NCBI GenBank assembly: GCA_017591395.1
Contig: WEDG01007660.1
Coordinates: 20,331-84,330, forward strand
From: Schistocephalus solidus
Lineage: Eukaryota > Platyhelminthes > Cestoda > Diphyllobothriidea > Diphyllobothriidae
Direction: 5' to 3'
Length of the DNA stretch: 64,000 nucleotides
The notes beneath the pieces are model-generated. The model ran no database searches, was not told the origin of the DNA, and saw only the letters and a list, made by a program, of their open reading frames with translations. Made by a program: the position numbers and the translations under genes. Positions 21,481 to 32,748 of this stretch are shown piece after piece (position 1 is the first letter of the stretch; each line of letters opens with the position of its first letter).

Positions 21481-22340
21481 AACAGCTTCAAGAGCATCGT
21501 GTGGAAGGCGCTTGATTACCATGTCGGTACTCTTCTCAGAGGTGATCAGATATGAACCATCGGCTGTGATATATATCTGCAAAAGTTAGTAGGTTATATC
21601 AGTTGAATATTTAGCAAAACAAGCCGGCAAGAACCCCTTATAACCAAATTCTATAGGTATCGAAAATTTTGATTAAAATAATTGTCAAAATAAATCAGTT
21701 CTTGAAATGACTTACCTAACTAGTATGTTTTATACACGTTCTTTTTACGCAAATGGTGACTTAGGTCGGTAGGTTTAAATTTGCATTAAAAAGAAACTCT
21801 AGTGATTGGAGAAAAATGAACGTCCGAAACCACTACCCTCCTTTCAGTCACCTGAAACCTTTACCTATAAATTACCACTTTTTAAAACTACTTCATTTGC
21901 GTATTACGCCAACAAATATCCACATTATCTTCTTTTGCGAATGCATGATTAAGGGAAAAGTGGAACGCTTAGCCCATTTATGCATTTAACTGAAATTTAC
22001 TGAAAACTTTTCTGTCGCATTTGAAAAAATCTGATTTCCGATTTTTACTTAATCCATTTATTTCATCCGCACTTTCTTTGAGGCTTTGTTCTATCGTACA
22101 ATCACCACTAAGCACGTATGTAAATACTCGAAAAATTTCCAAAAACACTTAATATTCTACCCCTTCTGTTTCGGAAAAATACGTGTCAAAATGAAACGGG
22201 TTCTGCACAAAAATCAGTGTAATTACATGCCAAAACATTAAATTGCCTGCTCATAGGTAGTTCATTTCTGTTTTCGTCTCGTATTACCTTTGCATAGGCG
22301 TGAAAAATTACGAACTCTTGCTATGCAATTTTGATTGCAG
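21481..22340. other. AT-rich spacer, nothing recognised
   Basis: No supported feature. Confidence 0.4.
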
Positions 22341-22348
22341 CTTAGGGC

Positions 22349-22432
22349 TGCGAAAACGAAACGAAACGAATGACACGAATAGTAATCGAACACGAAACGA
22401 ATACGAATAGAATACGAAACGAAACGAATGAC
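22349..22432 (+). repeat. Degenerate (CGAAA/CGAATA)n simple repeat
   Basis: About 85 bp made of ACGAA-based units (CGAAACGAAACGAATGACAC, GAATACGAATAGAATACG and similar). Confidence 0.85.
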
Positions 22433-22582
22433 ACAGATACGTAACTGAGCCGAAAGTTGTTGGTCTTGTTAATAGCGTGCCTACCACTGCTTTATATTGT
22501 CTGGATTTATGAGGTTTGACAACGACTATTTTGGTAAGATTTACTCGTTCAGGTTACCGTCGTTTGCGAAAAAGTACACCAG

Positions 22583-23146
22583 AGCGAAAGCAAAATTCGT
22601 TAATATTTAAAGGAAAAGTAATTTCGACTGCCAAAGTGCTTGCACGTTTAAATAAATTAGGGAATATTTTTCGCAGGTGATACATTTTAGTTAGCAATGC
22701 ATAGATCTAAGAGGAAATTGCACAATGTGCAAGTTGTCGTGAAATGATTCCAAATATCATGTCTCATGACGTACGTGATCTACTGTATGCATATTTTTCA
22801 GCGGAAAATTTGCTAAATCATCTTATAATAATCAACTGCCGTCATAGCGAAAGCAAAATTCGTTAATATTTAAAGGAAAAGTAATTTCGACTGCAAAAGT
22901 GCATGCACGTTTAAATAAATTAGGGAATATTTTTCGCAGGTGATACATTTTAGTTAGCAATGCATAGATCTAAGAGGAAATTGCACAATGTGCAAGTTGT
23001 CGTGAAATGATTCCAAATATCATGTCTCATGACGTACGTGATCTACTGTATGCATATTTTTCAGCGGAAAATTTGCTAAATCATCTTATAATAATCAACT
23101 GCCGTCATAGCGAAAGCAAAATTCGTTAATATTTAAAGGAAAAGTA
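22583..23146 (+). repeat. 263-bp unit in tandem, two full copies and a partial third
   Basis: Unit starts AGCGAAAGCAAAATTCGTTA at 22583, 22846 and 23109, so the period is 263 bp twice. The two full copies differ at only about two positions (CCAAAGTGCTTGC versus CAAAAGTGCATGC). The third stops after 38 bp at GGAAAAGTA. The high identity means a recent duplication or an assembly artefact. Confidence 0.9.
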
Positions 23147-24930
23147 CTAAAGATTTGTTTGCTTTTTTCAGTAAAGTCAAGTGAGAAACCTTAAAACTAC
23201 AGTTTGTGAACGATCTCAGGAACTGTTCAACAAAGCCAGAATGCTGGCTTCTTTTTGGCTATCTCTAACATAAAACACTCGATAAAAGAGTATACGTAAA
23301 TGGTTTATATTTTCGATTGACTCTCGTTGGCCCTATAAATTTAACTACAGTTGTCGTAAAAAGATGCTCAAAAGTGACCTGCCATATGCAAATGTGATAG
23401 GAGGTCATGTCTTCTTCAAAGTTAAGATTAAGAAAGTGCCTCTTGCAGTTTTAAAATTTTATAAGCCTGGTATTTAAGCCTGGGATATCCATTTAAATAG
23501 CATCGTATCTGTTCGTTTACCAATGTTTCTTATGAAGTATATAGTATTTTCCGCATTTGCTTAAATGTTACGAGAGCTAAACACTATCTTGTTAATAAGA
23601 TAGACAAATGTATAATTTTTTAAAGTGGAATGTAGAAACCCGTAGGATATGTACAGATTGAACTCAAATTCAATGCAGACCTGGCTCGATAATATTCTGG
23701 AGTAGAAAATTGTATTAAAACATCAACTGGCTTTCTATTTTACTATAAATTTCTAGATGTGATTTTCTACGAAATCAGCACATATAATGATATTTTATCA
23801 CATTTTCTATAAACTATATCTGAAGTTATAAGGAAATCAACAACCAATTGACATTTCCTACTAAATAAACAATCATTTTTAGCGATTGATTTTTACAGTC
23901 AACCAAAAAGGAAGTCAAACCAAAAGCAAACCCCTGGTACGATTGAAATAATTTGGAATTATACTGTACGATAATTAACCGTAGAACACACTTTAAGCAT
24001 TCTTTTTTCTGATCGAAAGCGCATCTCCCAGGATTGAACACTGAGAGATACGACGTCAAATTCTGGAAAAAAATCCTTTTGCTTTAATAAACTTCACTGA
24101 TTCAATGCGTATATTTATCCTTTCAAGTCAGCAAAGCACCTTACCACAATTTATCGAGTACCATTAAAAATATTTCCTGGCCCATGCAGAAAACCATTTC
24201 AGATGACACTTGATGACGGTAAATAACTTGAAAAATAACGAAATGCAAGCAAAACAATTCCACAATAGAGTTTCAAAAACATTTGTCGGAAATATTTATT
24301 TTGGTTATAACTACATAATCCAATTTCGGGCAGTTCGCCACCGTTTTCCTATTAATAAACCAATCAAACTTTGCGGTATAAGATTGCGACATCCGGCATT
24401 GTCAGTGGTCTGGAGGGGTATGTTTATGTATTAAACCTGTACTTTTGAAACATGTCTGAAAAAAGAGTGTCAAATGCTATGTAGCCAATTAAAAATCACT
24501 TCATAATTTTCTGCCTAGCTTCAACTAAATGCTTTATCCCTAAGTGCTGTCTGACCCAGATATGTCGGCGATACTTCTGTGCATGACCTAGATTCTACTT
24601 CCGGATTTCGTAAAATTAACATTTTTATAACTTGTCCTCAAATTGCTACTGACTAACGCATTGGAAAATATTATCAAGTTTCAAAAGACCACTTGGCGAG
24701 CATACGCGCTGATTTCGAAAACTTCTCTTCAAGCCAGTACAGTTATAGGGAACGTTAAAACGTAGTAGAAAGTGGAAACATGAAATCGATAATGTTCGTC
24801 CGTTACTGTGGGTTATGTGAGAGGTGTGAATAGGGGAAGGATGGTGTGAAACAGTGTTAGGCGGCGGTGGGTAATTTTAAGAGTCGTACTAGAAAAAGGA
24901 GAGGACAGAGATGGCGCGGGGGGATGTACG
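23147..24930. other. AT-rich spacer, nothing recognised
   Basis: Several short motif-free open frames on both strands. No supported feature. Confidence 0.4.
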
Positions 24931-24934
24931 TAGT

Positions 24935-25690
24935 TAAGCGTCTGTTGGCCAAGCTAAGCGCGGAGTTTGTACGAGATGCTTTTGAGCGCACAGTACCGGC
25001 TTCTTCAACCTAGTGACAGTCGCTTCTGCTGCTGCTAGTAGACGTTGACCCAGTGGCTTGGGGTAGTATGGTAGGACCTTATAAATTACATGGAAAGTGT
25101 CGCTGGGATCCACAAGATGTGCGATGATTGCGCTTTTTATGCCCCTTGACTTCCCCTTTGCTCAGCCATGCTGGGATGCGTTCTCTTTATTCTTTTGGAT
25201 AGGCACCGACTCGTGCGACCAATATAAACCTGCTCCACAGGAGCAAGTAAATGAGTAAAATGTACCTGGAGGTGGTCTGAGCCGGCAACCTATCCTTACC
25301 TTCGCCTAGTAAAAAGAGGGTTGGTTGAGAACAATATCTGAAGTTTCGCTGCTGGGAACGTTTGTGTACCGGCTTGGTTAAGGCGTCTTTTGAAGAGTTA
25401 ACTAGCTGAATCCCCTTGATAGGGCACTTTGAGGAATAGAGTTTTCTTTTCCAGAGTAACCTTGGCAGGTTTCACCGGTCTTGCTACAAGATGCTTTGTA
25501 ATAAACCGATCAGGGTATCCGTTCTCTCAAAGTAGGTTCTGGACCTTCCCAAGCTCCTCCCCGATACTATCTTCCGAGCAAATTTTTCTAGCCCTTTGTG
25601 CTAAGCAACGAACTAAATTGCGTTTCTGTTGGAGAGGTAAGCAACTGCCAATGTTCGTATATTGCCCAGATCAGAAAAATAACTCTGCAA
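24935..25690 (-). pseudogene. Second Penelope-like element lineage, RT tail and GIY-YIG domain (broken)
   Basis: Minus-strand blocks: LPLQQKRNLVRCLAQRARKI (25640-25580), then EELGKVQNLL and ENGYPDRFI (25550-25490), then KTLFLKVPYQGDSAS, LFKRRLNQAGTQTFPAAKLQ (25430-25330), then VEQVYIGRTSRCLSKRIKRT (25240-25180) and SHILWIPATLSM (25120-25080). This is the C-terminal RT tail followed by the GIY-YIG nuclease of a Penelope-like protein. The motif wording differs clearly from the element at 8.1-9.4 kb, so it is a separate lineage. Stops and frameshifts interrupt it. Confidence 0.78.
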
Positions 25691-25849
25691 GTAAATAAGG
25701 TAGAATGGGAAGAACCTATCAAAAATGCAGAGTTCAGAAGATGGCAGAAACCAAGCGCGTCTCGAGAACTTTTAACCTTTGCTAACAGATATTTTTTCCT
25801 ATACCCGCTTGTCCTTCGTTGCTAATTTGTGTAAGCACCAATCTAAAAT

Positions 25850-28800
25850 ATTCTGATGTGAAGTCTCTTAAAGCCAAAGGAGTTAATTAGTGCGTTTTTG
25901 GAATTATTATATCTAGCCAATCCTACAACTGCCATATTAACCAAGCACGTCGGGACAGCCTAGCATATCCATCTTATTGATATGAAATTATCTGGGAAAA
26001 ATTATTTTTTTGCTGCCTAATATTTTAATGGTGACTCCTAAGTCCATTATCAGACGTATTAGTGATTAAAAAAGCAAGTACTGAATTAATTTTCTCCAAC
26101 AAATGATTATATGGTTAGCCAAACTCTCAGCCAATACGAATTACCTGCGTCCCTTCTGAATTGGCTGTGTCCGCCTCCAGTTGTTCCTGAGAAATTCGCA
26201 TGTGGGATCTTGATCGATGCACTTCGTGCTGCATGGATCATCTGAGTGCATTTTCTACAGGGACTCGCGGAATTATTCTTTAGCAAAACGCGAACAATGT
26301 GAGGTTCTCTCCCATGTAACTTTTTCTCGTGGGCGCATAGTTACCGGGGATAGGTGATCTGCCACCTTAACCGACAGCTGGCGGCAGATGTCTTGTTGGT
26401 CACGATAGGCTGCGGCACAGAATTGATTCATGGAATTTTTCAGACTAGGTATTTTCTCTCGAAGTAACCAACCATGTCTTTACAAGCTGAGTGCATATTG
26501 TATTCGTGGTTTGGTTTTTTGCTTGCATCTGATGTTTTTCAAGTCTTTTAACATGCCCATATACCATTTGCACGTATGTGGAAAACTGGTTAATAGGTTC
26601 AGTCGCTCGTGGGAACCAAGTTCAGATCTACAGTGACAAATTATATTTTTTTTATACGCAGGTCTTACTTAAAAGAGTTACTAGGCCAAAAGACAAACAG
26701 GAGAAAGTAAAAAAATCTTTCAAAAACTTAAAAACTAAAACTAAAAACTACATAGACAAGTAACCTTAAATTAAAAGCAAGGTATCTGCTGTAGACTACA
26801 CCCACCTAAAAGTTGAGTTAATCCGTCACTCGTGCAAGATCCAGAGCATGTGGTACAAACGCTGATACCAACAAGGCAGAGCTAAAGTGGACATTTGTGA
26901 CCAAGGCGAGGGCCATTTTCTTGAGCACAACCAGGAAGATGTGGTACCTGCTCATTGGTCGGTTAATTACCGGCTGGAGGAGAAGACAGATGTTGCGTGA
27001 TATATGTGAGACACAACTGAAGTCCGAATTGAAAGTTAACGGATAATTTTTTTCGGAAATGGGGTAAACATTACATAAACAGAAGTGGGAGTGAGAGACC
27101 TAGATGATGAGGTGACACGTAGTAAAAGGTCGGTTTCATAAGTGAACAGAAATGGCAGGGGACCAATGCTGAAGGGCAGGAATAAGAATCTATCTAAAAA
27201 TACAAGACACAGTAAACTTCATTAATAATTAGAAATGCGATCTTTTAAAATGCAGACCAGTCTTTGAAAATAACTAAATGCGTAGGTAAGCCTGAGCACT
27301 TTTGAAATTTCTACAGAAAAACCCTCCACTTCTTAGATAACCAAAGAATAAAAATACATCCCGGCTGGCTTAAATTAGTATATTTTGGGGAAACTCCTTA
27401 TTTAATATTCGAGGTAATCGAGGTGGTCAACGCAAGTCTTTTCATCTATTAACACAAAAAACATACTGTAAATATGTTAACAAATTTGTAAATTTGCCAC
27501 TTGAGATCGATCACGTCTTTCAGTAGCGTTCTATCAAGTCCTGTTAACGTGTCCGTTCTTTGATCACTTGAGGTTGCTACCATTAACATTTTTGCGGACA
27601 GATATCGTAAGGAGATCATCCTTACGCATCTCAAGTCATACATTGACTCCTGATCATTGGTGATAACTTGAGCCTTAATAAGGAAAAATGCGACAGAATG
27701 CCTAAGTGATTTAGAAACTTCACCTGGCAGTCCTCAATCCTGGTCTCTAGCAGAACTGCGTATCTGCAATCCTTTTCCTATTTATTGCTTTTTTGTTGTA
27801 GCCAATTTATTTAATTTTCAGAAATATGCTTAAAAACGGTCTTTATTGCCACCCTCGGAGATTTTTGTTAAAATGCAAAAAATGCATCGGAGAAACCCGC
27901 AACAGGGTGGTTCCATTTCAAAACGCATAACGGCATCAAGTGCATGGTCAAGAGTTACCCAATCTCACATTTCCAAGATAGTCTAAATATCCTTTAACGT
28001 GGAACATCACAATTCCACTCAGTACACTACATATATATAAAACGCTGGTAAGAAAAACTTCAGAATGCTAAACCAAGACCACGAAAGCTTTGTTCAGATC
28101 ATCGATAAATCCATCAAGTCCCCTGCTTCATTGAAGGCGTCCTTGTTCATTATCAGTTCTGACTGCAGCGGGAAGTGTTTGTTAAATAAGCATTAACATT
28201 GTTTTTACAAGGAGTTATATGTTTTATGTTTATTTCCAAAAGCAATCGCAGTTTCCATACTCACCACTAAGAACACCTTAGTAGCGGCAATTTGCTTTCC
28301 CCTAGCAGGCTCTCACTGGGTTCGGTATTCAGTAGCTACAGGAAGTCATCCCTGAGAACCGAAAACTGGTAATCCTCCGTACATGGATGCCGATATAAGT
28401 GGTCATAGCTTGAACGTGCTGCAGCTGATAATAGATTGTATCTTGCAATCAATTTACTTTTGTATATAATTTACACCATGTAAGCGTGTGCTAACAATCT
28501 GATGGAAATTAGATACAGTCTACCTAGGGCAAAAATTCTCAATACTGAAATACTCCTCCTCCCATTATTTTTTAGTATTCCTTTCCAGCTAGCCTCCTCA
28601 GTCAACCTGTTTGATGACCGAGAGATACGAAGAGTCCGAACATATACAAATTACTATCAGACTCTTAAAAAGTTTTTGCTTCCAGTGCAAAAATTTAGAT
28701 GACTTTCCACACGAATTAAAAAGAAGTCATAGTCACCTACAGTTCTTTCTGTGAGCCGTAAGCAGGCGTTATTGTTTAACAGCTAATTGGTAACTCCAAA

Positions 28801-28940
28801 TACATGAGAAAACATAGGACTACGCTGCGATCACTGGAATAAAAAGTTTAATGGAGTCAAAAAGAAGGCTGGTTTTAGCACAGGTAAAATGGTCTATTAT
28901 AGGATTAATTTACAGAGGGAACAAGCCAATCATTCATTAA
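25850..28940. other. Long AT-rich spacer, nothing recognised
   Basis: A GC-richer block at 26150-26420 and another at 26850-27010 look like old repeats, but I cannot assign them. No coding gene is supported. Confidence 0.35.
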
Positions 28941-28954
28941 TGTGGACGTCTGAA

Positions 28955-29196
28955 GGTTACTGGGCTGAGCGCCCGGCGCCCGATCGACGTGACGACGAAT
29001 CATAACAAGTAGATGCCTACACCTACTAAACGGACCCTAAGTTAAACTTCACAGGCGTCCGGATAATTGCCCATGCAGGAATCAGGACGCGCTGAGGATA
29101 GCTTGCAAACTGGTCCTCGGATGGAACTCTCAATCGGTGTATCGAGCTGGCACCGGAATACAGAGCACAGCATACTAACCTCCAGACTTGCTTTAT
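28955..29196 (+). mobile_element. Penelope-like element relic, end of GIY-YIG domain
   Basis: Plus strand reads IIAHAGIRTR near 29060-29090, then LANWSSDGTLNRCIELAPEY and RAQHTNLQTC in a neighbouring frame up to about 29190. This is the region between the nuclease core and the protein end in flatworm Penelope-like elements (compare WSS...NRAINLHPAY at 8.2 kb). No open frame remains. Confidence 0.6.
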
Positions 29197-29197
29197 C

Positions 29198-29245
29198 GAT
29201 CATTGATTGGCTTGATCATTGATTGGCTCGATCATTGATTGGCTT
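29198..29245 (+). repeat. Three tandem 16-bp units
   Basis: GATCATTGATTGGCTT/C repeated three times without gaps, one base different. It follows directly after the Penelope relic. Confidence 0.9.
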
Positions 29246-29455
29246 GCTTATAAGTATAACCTTTTCTGTTGCCACTATATCTTAAGATGGACTTCTGCAC
29301 GAGGTCAGAAACTCAGGATGATAAACTAATTGTTCCGGTGCTTCACCAGCCTTCTTCGTCTTCTTCTTCACCCGCTATAAACCTGGAACTCAAAATTTTG
29401 CATCCATTCGAAAGAAATATATTTGCATGGCATTTCAGATTCCCACTCGAATATA

Positions 29456-29990
29456 TTATCGCAGTTGCAGATACGTATCGTAGAATTTCAGGATGCCCTT
29501 GCAATAAGGCAACCATGATAAGCAGCAGTCGTACTCTCCACCGGTTCTTGCAAACGGTGCGATTATTGCTTGTTTGTCTACATCAAATTCGTTAATTGTC
29601 ACGAGTTCATCAAGTGCGTGCTCAGCGCTTGGCGTTTTGACCGCAACTGAACCAGATATTGGAAAGATTCCAGCCAAAAATTTTCGATGCCGTGGATCGA
29701 TCTGCCTCATTGGAATGAGCATGTGAAACGTTTGGAAAAATAGATGATTGACCTAATTTAATGAATTCCTTCCCGGAACTTGCCTCTACAATTTTATTGG
29801 CAATAGTGAGTACATCACCAGACTTCGCGTGTGTGCCAAGCGAAGTACACCTATAATAAACAGTAACGTTAAGTTCTTGAACGGAAGTATGCTGCGACAG
29901 CATCGACGGAGAACAAACTATTGGCGTGCTCACAAAGTTATGGTAACTTTTTGCTCCTTTTAGGTTAGGCTTATTGTGCTGATCCATCAT
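29456..29990 (-). CDS. Unassigned open reading region, possibly frameshifted gene fragment
   Basis: Two overlapping minus-strand frames are open for 122 codons (29990-29622) and 88 codons (29722-29456). They share about 100 bp, so one indel near 29715 would give a single frame of roughly 175 codons. The product would be mixed hydrophilic with no signal peptide or membrane segment. I recognise no domain. It may be a real exon, an old transposon, or chance. The first frame starts at an ATG pair but no promoter or splice context decides it. Confidence 0.2.
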
Positions 29991-31630
29991 GAAGCTGGAT
30001 TAGGACAACGAAACGGCTTTTGTCTATATATTTTTGGTTATGCTTATATATTGCGTCATGGTACTAATGCTATTCATAGATATTACTTAAAAGGGCTAGA
30101 GTTTGACCAAGATTTAATGCTTAGATTTGGCTTTGGTTGTCATGTCAGGCAGTGCATCAGATGACATATTCCGAGGACCTTGTATATCTCAAAGATATTC
30201 TGGTTTGACACCTTTTAACTGAAGAATGACTGGCTTATTAACAATTTATATATAAAGGTTTTGCGGGTGAAATACTTTTGCATGCCGTGAAAAGCTGCGC
30301 TCTAGGTTAACCCCCGTTTCTACCACGGCTTCAACGTTGGCAATCGTAACATGAAAAATGTGTACAACAAAAACAGTTAGATAGCATTTATAATTAATAA
30401 TGCATAAAATACTTACTTTTTAACACTACCACCATCTCGAGAAAAGATCTGTGCAAATATTTCAGCATTTTAGGCAATTACTCCAGCTCCGGAAACCCCA
30501 ATTAAAAAAGTAAAAAAAATAAAAGTCCTTCTCCACTCAGTGCCTTTCTTTGTGATCATAAAATTAGCCACCATAAAAATATAATGAGGAAACTGCAGAA
30601 TTTCTGAGAATAGCTAAATAATTAGAGGGATGAGTCACTAGGGCTTATATTTTAAGATTATTTGGGCGGTCTTGTTTTTGCATGGAAAATCTGCAGAAAA
30701 AAATATTTTTTAAATGCACAAAGAGCACGAACGTGAAATCAACTGGTTTTGCAAACTTTATTTTAAAATCAATACCAAAACATTTTCCGTAATATATGCA
30801 AAATGTAGGGTGCCAATATGAGTGTGGTGTGCCTTTTTGTGGTCCGGCATTCAAAAATACAAAAATCTTCATAAAATTGCGATTTTATACTATAAATTTT
30901 ATCCAAATACCCAGTATAGGTCATAATTTTTGAGTTTATTAAACGTCCCATCCCAGCTGAAATAACGAAACATTCTTTAAAATGGAAAGATAAAGATTAA
31001 GCCATATGGTTATAATTCAAGAGATAGACTATAACGGAATTTTAAAGAACAGAGCGTGTAGCTGTGTAATGATTACCATTTTGCAATTCAGATTCAAAAC
31101 TTACCCTCAATAATTCAGATAAAATTTGGTTTACATAAACTAAGACATCCAGCCGTAGATCATGAGAGATAACTCCCCTTTGTAAAGGCTATAACTGTAT
31201 TGCTCTGTTCCGGCCATTGTTCCAGTCCTGATTAGGACTCAATGGTTATTTAATTTCTACAGAAAAAGCCACGTAAAACAATGAAACAAATTTTAGTAAA
31301 TCAAACTATTTTCATATCTGTAAAATGCGTAGGTATCTTGCTTCCTGATTTGCCGCAAGCTTCATAAAGCTTTCCGAGCAGCCAAATTACTAGCCTATGC
31401 ATCAAAGCAGGTTATTAAAAAATCAATTTTTTAATTGGAAACTGTGCAATAAATCTGAATTGAGGGCCAAGTATTTAAGACAAAGTTGATTCTTTCAGAC
31501 AGCTGTTGGAATGCTCTGCAAGCACTGTTCAGTTTTCTGCTCCAGAATACGGATGTATCGCTCAATTGTTTGCTTTGCAGCATCGGAATCCTATTGACGA
31601 GGGAGCTCTGCTTTTATCTAAACCTTATTC
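29991..31630. other. AT-rich spacer, nothing recognised
   Basis: Short motif-free frames only. The last 150 bp would be the 3' flank of the minus-strand receptor gene. Confidence 0.4.
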
Positions 31631-31632
31631 TC

Positions 31633-32748
31633 TTACCGCCGCAATCCTTTCGCATATTTACAATTTACCATCCACAGTAGCCTCCTCCTGTACCTGTCCC
31701 AGTAGAAAATGTAGACAAAAAAGTTAGCTGTCGAGTTCAACTGCGAGCCCAGAGCCGCCACATAAGAGCAGATGTGAAGAGCGACCAGGTAGACGCACGA
31801 GGAGGGGAAGAAGTTGTCCAAAACAATCTGAATTATGCTCACCGGCACCAGAGGCAGTGTAAAGAGAGTGAAGGTGACGAGGACAATGAGGAGAGCGCGT
31901 GTCAGTTTAACCCGTCGTACGACAATCGCCGGCCGAGCTGGTGCTCTCCTGTGACTCTCACTCAGCCCAGTCCCCTGCTGCTGTCCCTGTCTGCCCTTGA
32001 CGAAAAATGATCCGATCTCGCCTGAGGCCACGTCCAATCCGCAGACTGCAGACAATGAGAAAATAATCAGCGGGATCAACGTGACCATGATGCTATCGAT
32101 GCACAAGTGCATTTGGTACAGTAATGCTGCAACCCACGACGACTCCACTCCCGCATTATCTACTATCAGGTAAGAGATTAGGGGAAGTCGAACGAGGACA
32201 GATAATCCAAAACAAACAGCTATGAGGCAATTAGCTATCTTCCCATTCCACCAGAGTTTGCTGCGAACAGGAAAACAGACTACCAGGAAACGCTCCACAC
32301 CGATAAGTACCACCAGCCAATTCCTCAGACTTTCCAGAATATTTACCAGAGAAAATATGGGCAGGAGATAGGCAAGAGACTTATAGAATCGCCTCCAAGC
32401 ACAACCCTCTCTGCAGAAGATGAAGGGTTGAAGGTAAAGCATGGAGAAGAGGAGGAACTGCGCATCAACTAGTGACGTGACGATCAGGATCTTACGAGTC
32501 GTTCGCGGGGTCGTACGGTCTCGAAAAAACAGGCAGATACTAAGAGCACTGGTGACGACACCCACGGCACATACTGGAAGGCCGATGACTGAGAGGAAGG
32601 CGAATCGATTGTAGTCAAGAAAAGCCCTCAATCGTTGGTCCCCCGGCCATGTCTCCTTAAGAAAACAAGAAATGTTTTTCATTGGCAGATGCATTCGTAG
32701 CCATTTTTGTTTTGCTATGTTCCTCAACTCCAACTGATTTGCTTCCAA
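31633..32748 (-). CDS. Rhodopsin-family G-protein-coupled receptor, single exon
   Basis: A 371-codon frame encodes a seven-helix receptor that would sit in the plasma membrane and signal through G proteins. Helix 1 is about residues 50-75 (LPVCAVGVVTSALSICLFF); helix 2 about 87-111; helix 3 about 125-152, ending in ERF where DRY is usual; helix 4 about 168-190; helix 5 about 213-236; helix 6 about 283-307 (LLIVLVTFTLFTLPLVPVS); helix 7 about 320-350 with NSTANFFVY in place of NPxxY. Loop 3 is long and basic, and Cys residues sit in extracellular loop 1 (REGCAW). The paralogue at 45.6 kb starts with MATNASA. The same ATG exists here at 32704 but is one base out of frame owing to an extra A at 32675-32679. 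The long frame instead starts at 32748 and carries residues with no paralogue counterpart. The ligand is unknown; a peptide is plausible. Confidence 0.85.
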   Translation of the reverse strand: MEANQLELRNIAKQKWLRMHLPMKNISCFLKETWPGDQRLRAFLDYNRFAFLSVIGLPVCAVGVVTSALSICLFFRDRTTPRTTRKILIVTSLVDAQFLLFSMLYLQPFIFCREGCAWRRFYKSLAYLLPIFSLVNILESLRNWLVVLIGVERFLVVCFPVRSKLWWNGKIANCLIAVCFGLSVLVRLPLISYLIVDNAGVESSWVAALLYQMHLCIDSIMVTLIPLIIFSLSAVCGLDVASGEIGSFFVKGRQGQQQGTGLSESHRRAPARPAIVVRRVKLTRALLIVLVTFTLFTLPLVPVSIIQIVLDNFFPSSCVYLVALHICSYVAALGSQLNSTANFFVYIFYWDRYRRRLLWMVNCKYAKGLRR

